Below are positions 55,193-64,000 of a stretch of 64,000 nucleotides of DNA, one piece after another. This stretch comes from Lewinella sp. LCG006 (GTDB lineage Bacteria; Bacteroidota; Bacteroidia; Chitinophagales; Saprospiraceae): NCBI RefSeq assembly GCF_040784935.1, contig NZ_CP160680.1, forward strand, positions 1,913,501 through 1,977,500. Reading direction: 5' to 3'. The notes under the pieces are model-generated. The model made no database searches. It saw nothing but the letters and a program-made list of their open reading frames with translations, and was not told where the DNA came from. Numbering within the stretch: the stretch's first letter is position 1; every line of letters begins with the position of its first letter. The position numbers and the translations under genes were made by a program.

Positions 55193-57481
55193 CTACTCTA
55201 AATGATACCTCATACCCACAAATAGACGAATTCCCTGATTCGGCCCGTAGACGTAGCTGGGGTCGAAAGTTAGGGCATGGGGATTGTTTTCGGTTGGAAG
55301 GGCATTGCCATTGTTATCAAACGTCACACCTCGGTCAAAGGGATCAAAGGCGCGGGCGATGATCGGTGCTTCCTGGTTTTTCCAGGGCGTCCAGTTGAGG
55401 AGGTTTTTTATCCCTGTATAGATCTCCACATGGCTTTCAGCACGGTAAGTGAATTGTATATTCTGGATGCTCCAAACCGGGGATACGGGTGCTCGTGGAT
55501 CGAGTGCTCCCAACAGCGGTAAGCGCATGGGGCCATAAACATTCCCCGTATAATCAAAGGTCAATTTATTGTTCCAAAACGGGTAAGTAATGGCCCAGGT
55601 TCCGGTGAACCGTTCCGTAAGGATCTGGCGTTCTTTAATACCATTTTCTTCGGTCGAAACGTCCATGAAAGTAGCCCCCAACAACAAACTTAACCCATTC
55701 GACAGCGACACATCCAGGTTGGCACTGATGCCTTGGGTGACGGCCTTACCATCGAGGTTGGCGTAGATAATTTGGTTGGCGTTGGTTTCATAATCAGGGT
55801 AGATAACATTGGTAAAATGGGTGTACCAGGCAGCCAATTCCAACCCAACAAAGCCCCCCTGTGGGAGACAAGTTTTGCGGCTATAGTTGAGATTGACATT
55901 GTAAGACTGCTCGGGAGCTAATTGCTCTTCGATGACCACTTCCCGTGCTCCGGTGAGAGCGGCGTGTTCCTCCGTAAAGAGATTGATCACCCTAAAGCCA
56001 GTGCCTGCATTTAGTCGAAGAATATCCTGATCGCTAAGTGACCATTTGTACGCAAAACGAGGGGTCAGGATAGCACCATGATCCTCGTTATAGTCATAGC
56101 GAAGTCCTAACAAGAGCTTGTGCTGTGGATGGAGAAACACCTCGTCCTGGAGAAAAATACCGGGCAGCCAAATCTCGTCGGGATTATTGCGTGGATCATT
56201 GGCATCGCCTCCGGTAGCCGGTGTATTGTCATCGTAAAACGTGTACCGTAATGCCGTACCCAAGAGCAAATCATGCTTGCCCAATTGCTTGTCCCAGGTC
56301 AGTTGTCCAAAGGCGATTTTTTGCTTTGCCAGATAAGCCAAATCGCCGTAAACGGAGTTTTGATCGTGGCTATTGAAAGAAGTAGAAAAGAGCAGCTTTT
56401 CTTTTGTTGGCAATTGATAGGTTCCTAAAAATTCAGCGCGCTCCGTGTAAATGCTTTCCCCGTAAATTTCATTCCCTCCCCGGTAGCTTTCCTGCCAATC
56501 CAATTCTCCGCCCCAGCGATTTTCATAATAATAACGGCCAGCGAGGGTCAACAAACGGTTACTTTTTCTCACAATATTCCATTTCTGGAAAACAGATACG
56601 CGCTCCTGTAAGGCAAGGTCCGTAAAGTTGTCATCATTGTTATCAACGACCTCATCGAAGAGGAAATAATTCACCCCCGTAAGAAGGCTGATTTTCTTAC
56701 CCAATTTCAGTTTCAAGCCTAGATCCACATTGTATTCCTGCCAGCTGGTGGCCATAATATCGGCACTTACCAGAGGAGCGTAGAGGGGATGTTTGGTAAT
56801 AATATTGATCAAGCCCCCAATCGCTTCACTCCCGTATAGCGAGGAGGCTGGCCCCTTCACGATCTCCATTCGTTCAATCAGGGAATTAGGAATACCGGAC
56901 AAACCATAAACGGTAGCAAGACTACTGACGATCGGCATGCCGTCGATCAATACCATGGTGTAGGGCCCTTCCAAACCATTGATGTGTATATCGCCGGTAT
57001 TACAAACCTGACAATTGAGCTGCGGCCGCACACCATTGACGTTTTGCAGGGCTTCGTAAATATTGGAGGTGGGGTTCTTTTTGAAAAAGGCAGGAGTGTA
57101 CACTTCTACAGGCACCGGGCTTTCCAATCGACTTACTTCTTTCAAGGTACCCGTTACGACGACCTGGTCGAGTAAACCCACTTGAACCTCAAGCTCAATG
57201 TCTACGACTGTCGTCTTTTCGTCTTCTACCTCAATTGTTTCTTCAAAAGATTGATAACCCAGATAGGATACATTTATGATGTAAACGCCAGCAGCAATTT
57301 CGTTTAGCTCAAACAGGCCTTCTTCTCCTGAATAGGTTCCATGATGGGTATTTTTGAGCACAATCGTTGTGTAACCCAAGGCTTGGCCATCAGCACTTAT
57401 CGTTCCTGATATGCGGCCCGTTTGGGCCAATAATGCGGGTAAACAAAGAAGCAAGAAAAGGTAGAGCAGAAGGGTCTTCAT
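55193..57481 (-). CDS. TonB-dependent receptor with CxxC plug motif
   Basis: The 762-residue outer-membrane receptor has a signal peptide (about 1-20), a carboxypeptidase-regulatory-like beta-sandwich (about 23-100), a plug domain (about 105-235) and a 22-strand barrel ending GIRLFVGMRYHLE. In the plug, LNCQVCNTGDIHINGLEGPYTMVLIDGMPI has C157 and C160, a CxxC that could bind metal or form a disulfide. It imports an unknown ligand using TonB energy. A 14-bp perfect palindrome lies 52 nt upstream of the start and may be the operator of a metal-responsive regulator. Confidence 0.92.
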   Translation of the reverse strand: MKTLLLYLFLLLCLPALLAQTGRISGTISADGQALGYTTIVLKNTHHGTYSGEEGLFELNEIAAGVYIINVSYLGYQSFEETIEVEDEKTTVVDIELEVQVGLLDQVVVTGTLKEVSRLESPVPVEVYTPAFFKKNPTSNIYEALQNVNGVRPQLNCQVCNTGDIHINGLEGPYTMVLIDGMPIVSSLATVYGLSGIPNSLIERMEIVKGPASSLYGSEAIGGLINIITKHPLYAPLVSADIMATSWQEYNVDLGLKLKLGKKISLLTGVNYFLFDEVVDNNDDNFTDLALQERVSVFQKWNIVRKSNRLLTLAGRYYYENRWGGELDWQESYRGGNEIYGESIYTERAEFLGTYQLPTKEKLLFSTSFNSHDQNSVYGDLAYLAKQKIAFGQLTWDKQLGKHDLLLGTALRYTFYDDNTPATGGDANDPRNNPDEIWLPGIFLQDEVFLHPQHKLLLGLRYDYNEDHGAILTPRFAYKWSLSDQDILRLNAGTGFRVINLFTEEHAALTGAREVVIEEQLAPEQSYNVNLNYSRKTCLPQGGFVGLELAAWYTHFTNVIYPDYETNANQIIYANLDGKAVTQGISANLDVSLSNGLSLLLGATFMDVSTEENGIKERQILTERFTGTWAITYPFWNNKLTFDYTGNVYGPMRLPLLGALDPRAPVSPVWSIQNIQFTYRAESHVEIYTGIKNLLNWTPWKNQEAPIIARAFDPFDRGVTFDNNGNALPTENNPHALTFDPSYVYGPNQGIRLFVGMRYHLE

Positions 57482-57532
57482 AAGGTTATTTAACTAAGCT
57501 TACAATTTATTTAGCCACACGAATATAATAAA

Positions 57533-57546
57533 TTAGACTAGTCTAA
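57533..57546. promoter_or_regulatory. Palindromic operator candidate upstream of the TonB receptor
   Basis: TTAGACTAGTCTAA is a perfect 14-bp palindrome, 52 nt before the minus-strand receptor start and 22 nt from the terminator at 57569. Its TTAG...CTAA ends resemble DtxR/MntR-family boxes; the regulator is inferred only. Confidence 0.5.
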
Positions 57547-57568
57547 ATAACTTTTAACCCAAATAAAA

Positions 57569-57603
57569 ATCCCGAACAAGACCACCTGGTCCTGTTCGGG
57601 ATT
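57569..57603 (-). terminator. Rho-independent terminator
   Basis: AATCCCGAACAAGACCA pairs with TGGTCCTGTTCGGGATT (one mismatch) with a minus-strand U-tract (TTTTTATTT). It ends the gene at 57647-60403. Confidence 0.88.
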
Positions 57604-57646
57604 ATATACTTAGTAGCATCTACCAAGTACCTGAAAGCATTCGTGC

Positions 57647-60403
57647 TTACTCTACCACTACTTTGTAGGTAGCTGTGCGATCACCAGCGCGAAGCTGCAA
57701 CTGGTAAACACCGGCAGGTAATTTGCTGACGTCAATATCTTGTGTCTGCAAGCCAAGCGCTGTATCGGTCAATGCTTCCTGGTAAACAACCTGCCCTAGC
57801 GCATTGAAAAGGCGCAACTGGAGATCTGCTTTTTCTACCAAGGTCATTTCAACCCGCAGATTAGTCTGAGCAGGGTTAGGGAACAAGCTCAAGGTTTCTA
57901 CTTCTGGGATTTCATTCACGTTTACAATCGTAACTTCTACAGGTACACGTGTTGAAACACAGGCGATGGCAGGCGTTTCTACTTGCCAGTTGTAGAAGTA
58001 GTAGTAGTAATTGTCACCGTAGAAAGAAGTTGTAAGCGCTCCGAGGTCAGTGCCAATTGGGTAAGGGTAGTTCACCTGGTCATTGTTGCGGAAGAGGTTG
58101 TTTTCTGGGCAACGCAGTGACATACCAGTACCTTCAGGAACTTCAAAGTTGAGCTCAATGGTCTGAAGACCCAGGGCCAAATCCACTTGTACGGTTTGCA
58201 AAACGACATCGCTTTCATCCACCAATTGAATGGTTCTCACGCCTTCTTGCTGGCCATCGGGTACCAATACATCCACTGTCAGGATCGTAAATGGCTCGTA
58301 AGCATCAAAATAGCTGTAAGCCCCCACAGAAGGAACACCACCTGGGCCTTCTGGCGTAAGTTTTCCCCCCATTTCAATACCTCCACCAAACACCTGACCA
58401 GCTTCAACGTAGAAGGTAGCATCCTCGGTGAGAGGGCTTGTGGTAAGGGTCGCACCAGATCCTAGCGGAGTACCACCAGTAGCCTCGTCGTACCAGGTAA
58501 GGTTTTCACCGCTAGCAGTGAGCAGGGCAACACCGTCGGGATCTACTTCTACACTTTCGATCACGGGTTCTGCTACCATAAACGCCGTAACGGTTACGGC
58601 TTCCAGTGCTTGCATTTGTTCTTCAGAGCACTGGGCATCAACAGCTACATTGTACACCCCACTTTCCTGAACAGTGATGGTTTCGCCCGTCATTCCATTG
58701 CTCCAAACCGGGTTGTTTCCGCTATCTATCGACAGGCTTACTTCTCCACCTGCACAGAATTCCACATCTCCGTCTACCGCAATTACTGGAGGCGTATCGA
58801 TTATTTGGGTAATAGAAACATTTTGGGCGATAGAAGCACATCCTCCCTCATCAAAAACAACCAGTCCGTAAGAACCTGGCTCCGTTACTTGTAACGTAGG
58901 GTTGGTATCACCCGTCGACCAAAGGATAGACTCGTAGCCAGAAGGTGCAGCTAATTCAACCATTGCACCAGGGCAAATAGCCGTACTACCCAAAACCTCA
59001 ATCGTTTCAGCAGGCAACGTACAGCTTGCCTCCAAAACATTGTGCATCGTATTGATCGCTGGATTCTCCAGAACGGTACGAATACCTGATGGCCAGTTGA
59101 TCACCAAGCTGTCAATAGACGTGGCCTCACCAATACCGAAGTGGGCACACAAGCTACTCATCGGGCTGAAACTTTGTCCCGAGCGTACCTCACGCATTTG
59201 CATCCCCCACTCGCCGTAAATCATCACGCGGGAGCCAATTCCGTTCTTATTGGAAATCAAGCCCTGGGTGTTGATTTTGATCCAGTTGTGGTTGTTGGCA
59301 TTATTGATATGCAAGTTATTGCCACGGATAACATCCAGGAAGCCATCGTTATTGAAATCACCAATCCCCCCTTCGTCAAAAGGCAAGGTCTGGCCAGTGA
59401 AGGTCAAATCACCATTATTAAGGTAAAGCTGGTAGTCCAATTCTGAGAAAATATCCACAAATCCATCATTGTTGAAATCGCCAGAAGCATTCTCCCAAGC
59501 ACCAAGGTCGCCAGGAGCGATACCCGTGGTAGCGATGATGTCGGTGAAAGTTCCATCCCCGTTATTGAGCATGAAGCGATTTTGGAAATCGTGGTTCACG
59601 ATGAAGGCATCAAAATCACCATCGTTGTCAAAGTCTTCAAATACGGTAGACCATGACTGTGCGTTGTCGGCCATATTGGCTTCCTCTCCTACTTCAGTAA
59701 AGGTGCCGTCACCGTTGTTGCGGTACAGCCTGTTGGTACGAAATGGGTTACCAGGTGCCGCTCCACCACGACATTTGGTGATGAACAGGTCGGTGTAACC
59801 ATCATTGTTATAATCTACCCAGATAGCAGCGTAGTTACCCGGCATATCAAGGGTATGAATCAGCGACTGGTCTTCTACCATGGTACCCAAACCATCTACA
59901 TTGCGGTAAGGGTGACTGAGATCAACATCATGACAAACAAAAGCATCCAGGTTCCCGTCGAGGTCAATATCAAACATGGTGGAACGCTGCGAGAAGATGT
60001 AGTCAGGATTCATGTATTCGGTATACGAAGTACCGTCTTCATTTGCCATCACAAAAGAAACCGCGCTACCTCCACCAAACAACAAGTCATTGAAGCCGTT
60101 GCCGTCGAGGTCACCTGCACAGATACTCCAGGAAGGAGAATTGCTAAAGTTAACGGGGCTATACTGATGGATAAAGCTACCGTCTGGTTGCTGAAAATCG
60201 ATGTAAAGACCCGTATTTTTAACACGTACGATATCGTCCAAAAAATCACCATTCATATCAACTGCACAATCATTGGAAGATCCGCCGGAAACGGGCGTCA
60301 GTAAGCTGCCTTGATTGGTAAATGATACGGGTACTGGTTGGGCTAGCAAAGCACCCCAGGCTGTGAGGAACAATGCTAAGGAAAAGAGTAGATATTTTTT
60401 CAT
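57647..60403 (-). CDS. T9SS-secreted FG-GAP/VCBS repeat protein with ASPIC/UnbV domain
   Basis: The 918-residue protein has a signal peptide (about 1-21). A VCBS/FG-GAP beta-propeller rich in calcium-type loops (DLDGNGFNDLLFG, DFDNDGDFDAFIVN, DFNNDGFVDIFSE, about 45-370) is followed by an ASPIC/UnbV module (SLVINWPSGIRTVLENPAINTMHNVLEA, about 425-455). Ig-like and beta domains lead to a type A sorting domain (LSLFPNPAQTNLRVEM...GVYQLQLRAGDRTATYKVVVE). It is probably a surface protein. It lies 45 nt after the pentaheme cytochrome gene on the same strand, so the two may be co-expressed. Confidence 0.92.
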   Translation of the reverse strand: MKKYLLFSLALFLTAWGALLAQPVPVSFTNQGSLLTPVSGGSSNDCAVDMNGDFLDDIVRVKNTGLYIDFQQPDGSFIHQYSPVNFSNSPSWSICAGDLDGNGFNDLLFGGGSAVSFVMANEDGTSYTEYMNPDYIFSQRSTMFDIDLDGNLDAFVCHDVDLSHPYRNVDGLGTMVEDQSLIHTLDMPGNYAAIWVDYNNDGYTDLFITKCRGGAAPGNPFRTNRLYRNNGDGTFTEVGEEANMADNAQSWSTVFEDFDNDGDFDAFIVNHDFQNRFMLNNGDGTFTDIIATTGIAPGDLGAWENASGDFNNDGFVDIFSELDYQLYLNNGDLTFTGQTLPFDEGGIGDFNNDGFLDVIRGNNLHINNANNHNWIKINTQGLISNKNGIGSRVMIYGEWGMQMREVRSGQSFSPMSSLCAHFGIGEATSIDSLVINWPSGIRTVLENPAINTMHNVLEASCTLPAETIEVLGSTAICPGAMVELAAPSGYESILWSTGDTNPTLQVTEPGSYGLVVFDEGGCASIAQNVSITQIIDTPPVIAVDGDVEFCAGGEVSLSIDSGNNPVWSNGMTGETITVQESGVYNVAVDAQCSEEQMQALEAVTVTAFMVAEPVIESVEVDPDGVALLTASGENLTWYDEATGGTPLGSGATLTTSPLTEDATFYVEAGQVFGGGIEMGGKLTPEGPGGVPSVGAYSYFDAYEPFTILTVDVLVPDGQQEGVRTIQLVDESDVVLQTVQVDLALGLQTIELNFEVPEGTGMSLRCPENNLFRNNDQVNYPYPIGTDLGALTTSFYGDNYYYYFYNWQVETPAIACVSTRVPVEVTIVNVNEIPEVETLSLFPNPAQTNLRVEMTLVEKADLQLRLFNALGQVVYQEALTDTALGLQTQDIDVSKLPAGVYQLQLRAGDRTATYKVVVE

Positions 60404-60448
60404 TGCAAGGAATTTGTGAAATAGAAAATAAAGTTATCTAAAAGCCGC

Positions 60449-62392
60449 TTAGTTCACCCATAAAGTGCGAGTAAAGGTGCCTTCAGGACTCTTGATGTGA
60501 ACAATTATAATTTGTCTTTTGAATCGTAGGGGGACATTACTAGAACCTGCGGGGAGCCGTTGTTGCTGCAGTGCTTGTCCTAAATAATTATAGATCGTCA
60601 ATTCGGAGGCTACGGGTGTCTGTATCATCAATTGCCGATCAGCAGCTAGGAAAACCTCAGCATTCAAGGTGGGCTTCACGGGCTGCAGGCCTACAATGCC
60701 CGCCATGGTCAGTGCATCAGTGCCTACCAGAGCAGGCGTGCGTTCTGCTTCGTTGTACATTTCTACGAAGCGATCAATCTCCGGGGTGCTTTCTGCAAAC
60801 ATCTCGGCCATCCATTTCGGAGGCATTGATTGGTAGTAAACCGTTGCCGTGATTTGTAAATCATCGAGATATCCCAGGGTAGGAATGTGGTAATACACCA
60901 CATCAGAACCGGAGCCTTCACCCAGTTCATCTACATTGAAATCGGTATCCAACAAGGCCGCTCCTGAGATACGTGTAGTGTCGTATACCGCATGACTTTG
61001 AGTGAAGCCCTTAGGTGGAATTCGATTGTCTTTCAGGGCGCTGGCTGCTCGTACCAGTACCGTTGTTTTTTGGTTGTTCACATCCCCGAGTACCTGCTCA
61101 TAAATCTGCACTTGATCCGCAGAACGGATGGTCGAATAATGAGGCTCGTAAGTAGCATCGTGCCCTGTTATCTCGTAATTAGCATCGTATTGCCCGGAAT
61201 GAAAAAGGGTATCTCCTTCTGTCGTTTGTACAACGAGGCTTACAAAAGCACGACGAGCGGGATAGCCCGAGGGGAATTTATGCCCGGCCATGTTGGTCAG
61301 TCGTAAAGCTACAAAGGCGGTATCTGCCGAACGGTCGAGGTCGGTAAGTTCTACTTCTAAAGTACGAAAGCGAAGCATGTTTTCGGTAGCAGTGATCACT
61401 GCATCAAAATCTTGTGGCGTAGCGGAGATGTGCAATTCTGCGGCATTATCCCGCATCAATTTCAGCATACTGACATTGGCTCCAGCCAGCTCGTGCAAAG
61501 AAAACTTATCGCGTGGTACCGTCTCAAATCCGGCGGCTAAATAAAACTGTCCCTTTTGCAAGGTAGGCATGTGGCAGGACTGGCAAGTTACATTTTCAGC
61601 AGCGTAATTGGAGTTGAGCCATTCGTGGTAAGTAGCCTGTTCCACAAAGGTACCTCCCGTGAAATTGCCGGCGAAATCGATAGTTTCTGTAATCAAAGTA
61701 TGGCAACCGGCACACACCCCGGCATCCGAAATATGGGGACTGTACACCGGTTCATAGAGCGTCGCATTGAGCATCGGTGATGACAAAGGCGAAGTGAAAG
61801 GCCCGTAGGCAATCCTTTCGGTTTCGAACAGTAGATCACCTGAATGGCCATTACCTAAATTGTTGGGCGATTGCTGGTGACAAGCGAGGCAGGAAACGCC
61901 ATCGAGCGCAATGCTATCACTGACCAGTTCGTCGATACTGTAACTTTCGGCCCCTTGATGAAAAGCAGCAAAATGCCCTAGCGGTGCATGACAAGAAGTA
62001 CACTTCGTCTCAATGGCTTCCATGTATTGAGGGTATAACAATACTTCGTGACTCACCTTTGCTCGCCAAAATGGATCTTTGGCAGAATTGGCCATCATCG
62101 TTGCACGCCAATCATCTACCAGATTGATATCATTGCCTAGCGGATCGCGGCTAGCAATCATTGCCGTGTCGAATCCGTGGCACTGAACACAATCACCCGA
62201 ACCAGCAAAAAGACCATTGTAGCCGCGCGGCAAAGAATCGGCGAGCGTGGTAAAAAAGGCAAACTCTTCCGTGGTATGGAAGGTTTGTGCATCACGAGAT
62301 GCCTGAGAATCAAGGCTAAAAAAGAACGTGACCAGCACAAAGATACTGCCGATCAGCAGGTAGCGAAAATGGGGCAAATTGGAAATTACCAT
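60449..62392 (-). CDS. Secreted pentaheme cytochrome c with T9SS-like tail
   Basis: The 647-residue protein has a hydrophobic N-terminal signal (about 11-27). Five CxxCH heme-binding motifs are present: CVQCH (68-72), CTSCH, CLACH, CAGCH and CQSCH, all in the first half. The second half is beta-rich and ends with a sorting-domain-like segment (LTIYNYLGQALQQQRLPAGSSNVPL...RTLWVN) that lacks the usual FPNP opening. The arrangement recalls the cytochrome c554/multiheme group. It probably moves electrons at the cell surface or in the periplasm. The redox partner is unknown. Confidence 0.88.
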   Translation of the reverse strand: MVISNLPHFRYLLIGSIFVLVTFFFSLDSQASRDAQTFHTTEEFAFFTTLADSLPRGYNGLFAGSGDCVQCHGFDTAMIASRDPLGNDINLVDDWRATMMANSAKDPFWRAKVSHEVLLYPQYMEAIETKCTSCHAPLGHFAAFHQGAESYSIDELVSDSIALDGVSCLACHQQSPNNLGNGHSGDLLFETERIAYGPFTSPLSSPMLNATLYEPVYSPHISDAGVCAGCHTLITETIDFAGNFTGGTFVEQATYHEWLNSNYAAENVTCQSCHMPTLQKGQFYLAAGFETVPRDKFSLHELAGANVSMLKLMRDNAAELHISATPQDFDAVITATENMLRFRTLEVELTDLDRSADTAFVALRLTNMAGHKFPSGYPARRAFVSLVVQTTEGDTLFHSGQYDANYEITGHDATYEPHYSTIRSADQVQIYEQVLGDVNNQKTTVLVRAASALKDNRIPPKGFTQSHAVYDTTRISGAALLDTDFNVDELGEGSGSDVVYYHIPTLGYLDDLQITATVYYQSMPPKWMAEMFAESTPEIDRFVEMYNEAERTPALVGTDALTMAGIVGLQPVKPTLNAEVFLAADRQLMIQTPVASELTIYNYLGQALQQQRLPAGSSNVPLRFKRQIIIVHIKSPEGTFTRTLWVN

Positions 62393-62707
62393 CGTGTTAT
62401 TCAGGTTACTACATCCGTCTGGGATGAGGAAGTCGGTCGTTGTAAAGCTAAGGGGCCTTAAAGCTAGAAGTTATTTTTAGAGTTTAAGAACAAAGATGCG
62501 TCATCTAGCTGACAGCCAGATGACCTAAGTCGGGAAAAACTTGTTTTTCGTGTTAAATCAATAGGCCACACGAACAAAAGAGGAGCTTGCCGCTGTTTTT
62601 AATCCTGGTTTCCTGTTCTTCGATCGCGAAGAATCGCTTACCTTTCCTTTTCTTTGACCAACATCAAATCGCGACAAATTTTCCAGCGATTCACCAAATG
62701 ACAAACG
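62393..62707. other. Divergent intergenic region
   Basis: The 315-bp spacer between the minus-strand cytochrome and the plus-strand amidase must hold both promoters. CATCTTTG on the minus strand near 62490 is one mismatch from the -7 consensus. Nothing else could be identified. Confidence 0.4.
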
Positions 62708-64000
62708 ATGCGGCGATTACAACTCCTTCTTTTCAGTGTAAGCTTTTTGTTTTTCACCAACCTGAATGCGCAGCAAAGTCAGCGCAAAACACTTCCGGTG
62801 GAATTTCCTAGTGATGCGACGGAGCTCAATTATTTTGCAGAACTCCCTTATGTCGATCAGCTTCCTTTCTTTTCCTTCTTTGTAGAATGGCCCCAAGGTA
62901 CGCTTGACCTGGAGCTAAGATTCACCGACGACCTGGAGACCTGGACAAAATGGGAAACCCTTCACCAAGACCCTCACAACACAGAAAAAGGAATTACCGA
63001 AATCTACATCGGTAAAGCAGCATACCGCTTTTTTCAACTAAAAATAGCTCGCCACGATCTTAACATCGAAACGGCCACCCTACACTTTTACCACCCTGGC
63101 CTTACGGGCGATGCGCTACCAACCGTAGCCGACGCCGACCCCGTATACACCTCTGCCTGCCCTTGCCCGCAGCCCGGTCTGGAGAGCCGTACCGAGTGGT
63201 GCCCCTCGGGCGACTGCCCCGGGCAGACCTCACCAACCCCTACCAATGTTACCCACATGATCGTCCATCACTCCGCCGGCACCAACAGCGCCAACGATTG
63301 GGCTGCTATTGTACGAGCCATTTGGGATTACCATGTCAATGGCAACGGCTGGTCGGATATCGGCTACAACTACCTGGTAGACCCTAATGGGGTCATTTAC
63401 GAAGGGCGTGGTTACAATATCCTGGGTGCACATTTTTGCGGCATGAATTCGGGTACCATGGGCGTATGTATGATGGGCGACTTTACCGATATTGAACCTA
63501 CCAACGCGGCCTTGGAAAGCCTGGAGCGCTTACTCGCCTGGAAATCTTGTGATATTGGGGCCGATCCTTTAGGAGAAAGTTTTCACGCCTCTTCTGGTGG
63601 GGTATTGAAAAATATTTCCGGTCACCGGGATGGTTGCTCAACGGCTTGCCCTGGCGACTCTTTTTACCCTTTACTCCCTCAGGTAAGGGTAGCAACCAAC
63701 AATCAGATCCTCGCCAACTGTGCGGGCTTGTCGAGCCCCATCAGCCTGGTAGCTTCAGAAATTGACGAGACCAGTTACTTCCTCAGTTGGTCGCATAATT
63801 CTCCCGATGAGACGGGGTTCCAATTGGAGCGCAGCGAAGATGGTGGCGGTACCTTCGAGCTACGTGCTGAAATCGGAGCCAACCTGCTCACCTTTATAGA
63901 AACAGACCTGGAATTGGAGCGTATCTACCAATACCGTATTCGCGCCTACAATGAGGTAGACACTTCTGATTACAGCAATATCGTCATCATCAATACCGGC
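62708..64000 (+). CDS. PGRP-type N-acetylmuramoyl-L-alanine amidase with FN3, cut by the right edge
   Basis: The frame is open for 431 codons from ATG 62708 to the window end. It has a signal peptide (MRRLQLLLFSVSFLFFTNLNAQ). A Cys-rich segment (ACPCPQPGLESRTEWCPSGDCPGQ, about 155-178) is followed by an amidase-2/PGRP domain: THMIVHHSAG (first zinc His about 189), NGWSDIGYNYLVDPNGVIYEGR, and ISGHRDGCSTACPGD with His at about 305 and the zinc Cys at about 313. A fibronectin type III domain begins near 335 (SPISLVASEIDETSYFLSWSHNSPDETGFQLERS). It cleaves the MurNAc-L-Ala bond. A T9SS sorting domain may follow outside the window. Confidence 0.9.
   Translation, partial: MRRLQLLLFSVSFLFFTNLNAQQSQRKTLPVEFPSDATELNYFAELPYVDQLPFFSFFVEWPQGTLDLELRFTDDLETWTKWETLHQDPHNTEKGITEIYIGKAAYRFFQLKIARHDLNIETATLHFYHPGLTGDALPTVADADPVYTSACPCPQPGLESRTEWCPSGDCPGQTSPTPTNVTHMIVHHSAGTNSANDWAAIVRAIWDYHVNGNGWSDIGYNYLVDPNGVIYEGRGYNILGAHFCGMNSGTMGVCMMGDFTDIEPTNAALESLERLLAWKSCDIGADPLGESFHASSGGVLKNISGHRDGCSTACPGDSFYPLLPQVRVATNNQILANCAGLSSPISLVASEIDETSYFLSWSHNSPDETGFQLERSEDGGGTFELRAEIGANLLTFIETDLELERIYQYRIRAYNEVDTSDYSNIVIINTG

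Overview
The window is from a Bacteroidota chromosome, probably a Saprospiria/Lewinella-type marine bacterium. Three large secreted proteins end in type IX secretion system (T9SS) C-terminal sorting domains (FPNPA...). There is a GldB gliding lipoprotein, PorT- and PorE-like outer-membrane proteins, the futalosine menaquinone enzyme MqnC, a TonB-dependent receptor with a carboxypeptidase-like N-domain, and TAnnTTTG-type promoter -7 boxes. The taxonomic call is inference from gene content; no rRNA or tRNA gene was seen.

Layout. 1-2.1 kb is an AT-rich accessory stretch. It holds the 5' part of a subtilase-like gene lacking the usual Asp/His half and a small membrane protein, separated by nested palindromes and bounded by GTTGGC motifs, like a gene-cassette array. 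2.4-7.4 kb holds glycerol-3-phosphate dehydrogenase, mqnC and an ABC exporter pair with a His-rich permease loop. 7.8-11.2 kb is a minus-strand operon: cupin, zinc-ribbon membrane protein, and an asparagine-synthase-like protein without the glutaminase cysteine. 12.3-17.4 kb is a 1698-aa T9SS protein with beta-propeller repeats and eleven 147-bp tandem repeats. 17.6-24.8 kb is a MarR-controlled RND efflux operon that also carries a nucleotidase and a GtrA protein; two matching AGTTGC-N5-CAAC sites flank marR. 24.9-29.2 kb encodes envelope proteins (DUF4139, MltD-like, DUF937). 29.3-34.8 kb is on the minus strand: sorbosone-dehydrogenase-like, methyltransferase, PorE-like, nadC, PorT-like. It diverges from gldB, a 2-oxoglutarate oxygenase and tatA. 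37.7-42.5 kb holds M16 and M14 peptidases. 43.4-47.2 kb is the most unusual gene, a 1255-aa fusion of two D-Ala-D-Ala-ligase-type ATP-grasp modules, one membrane segment and PASTA-like repeats. 47.3-64 kb holds T9SS, rhodanese, SPOR, ankyrin, FdhF/YdeP molybdoenzyme, TonB receptor, ASPIC/UnbV and pentaheme cytochrome genes, and a PGRP-type amidase cut by the right edge.

Functional threads. Envelope biogenesis (Ddl-PASTA, MltD, SPOR, amidase), T9SS/gliding surface biology, and respiration (MqnC, GlpD, multiheme cytochrome, molybdoenzyme) dominate. Intergenic DNA is rich in nested inverted repeats; one 157-bp repeat occurs twice at about 98% identity. No CRISPR array, insertion sequence, phage gene or integrase was found.
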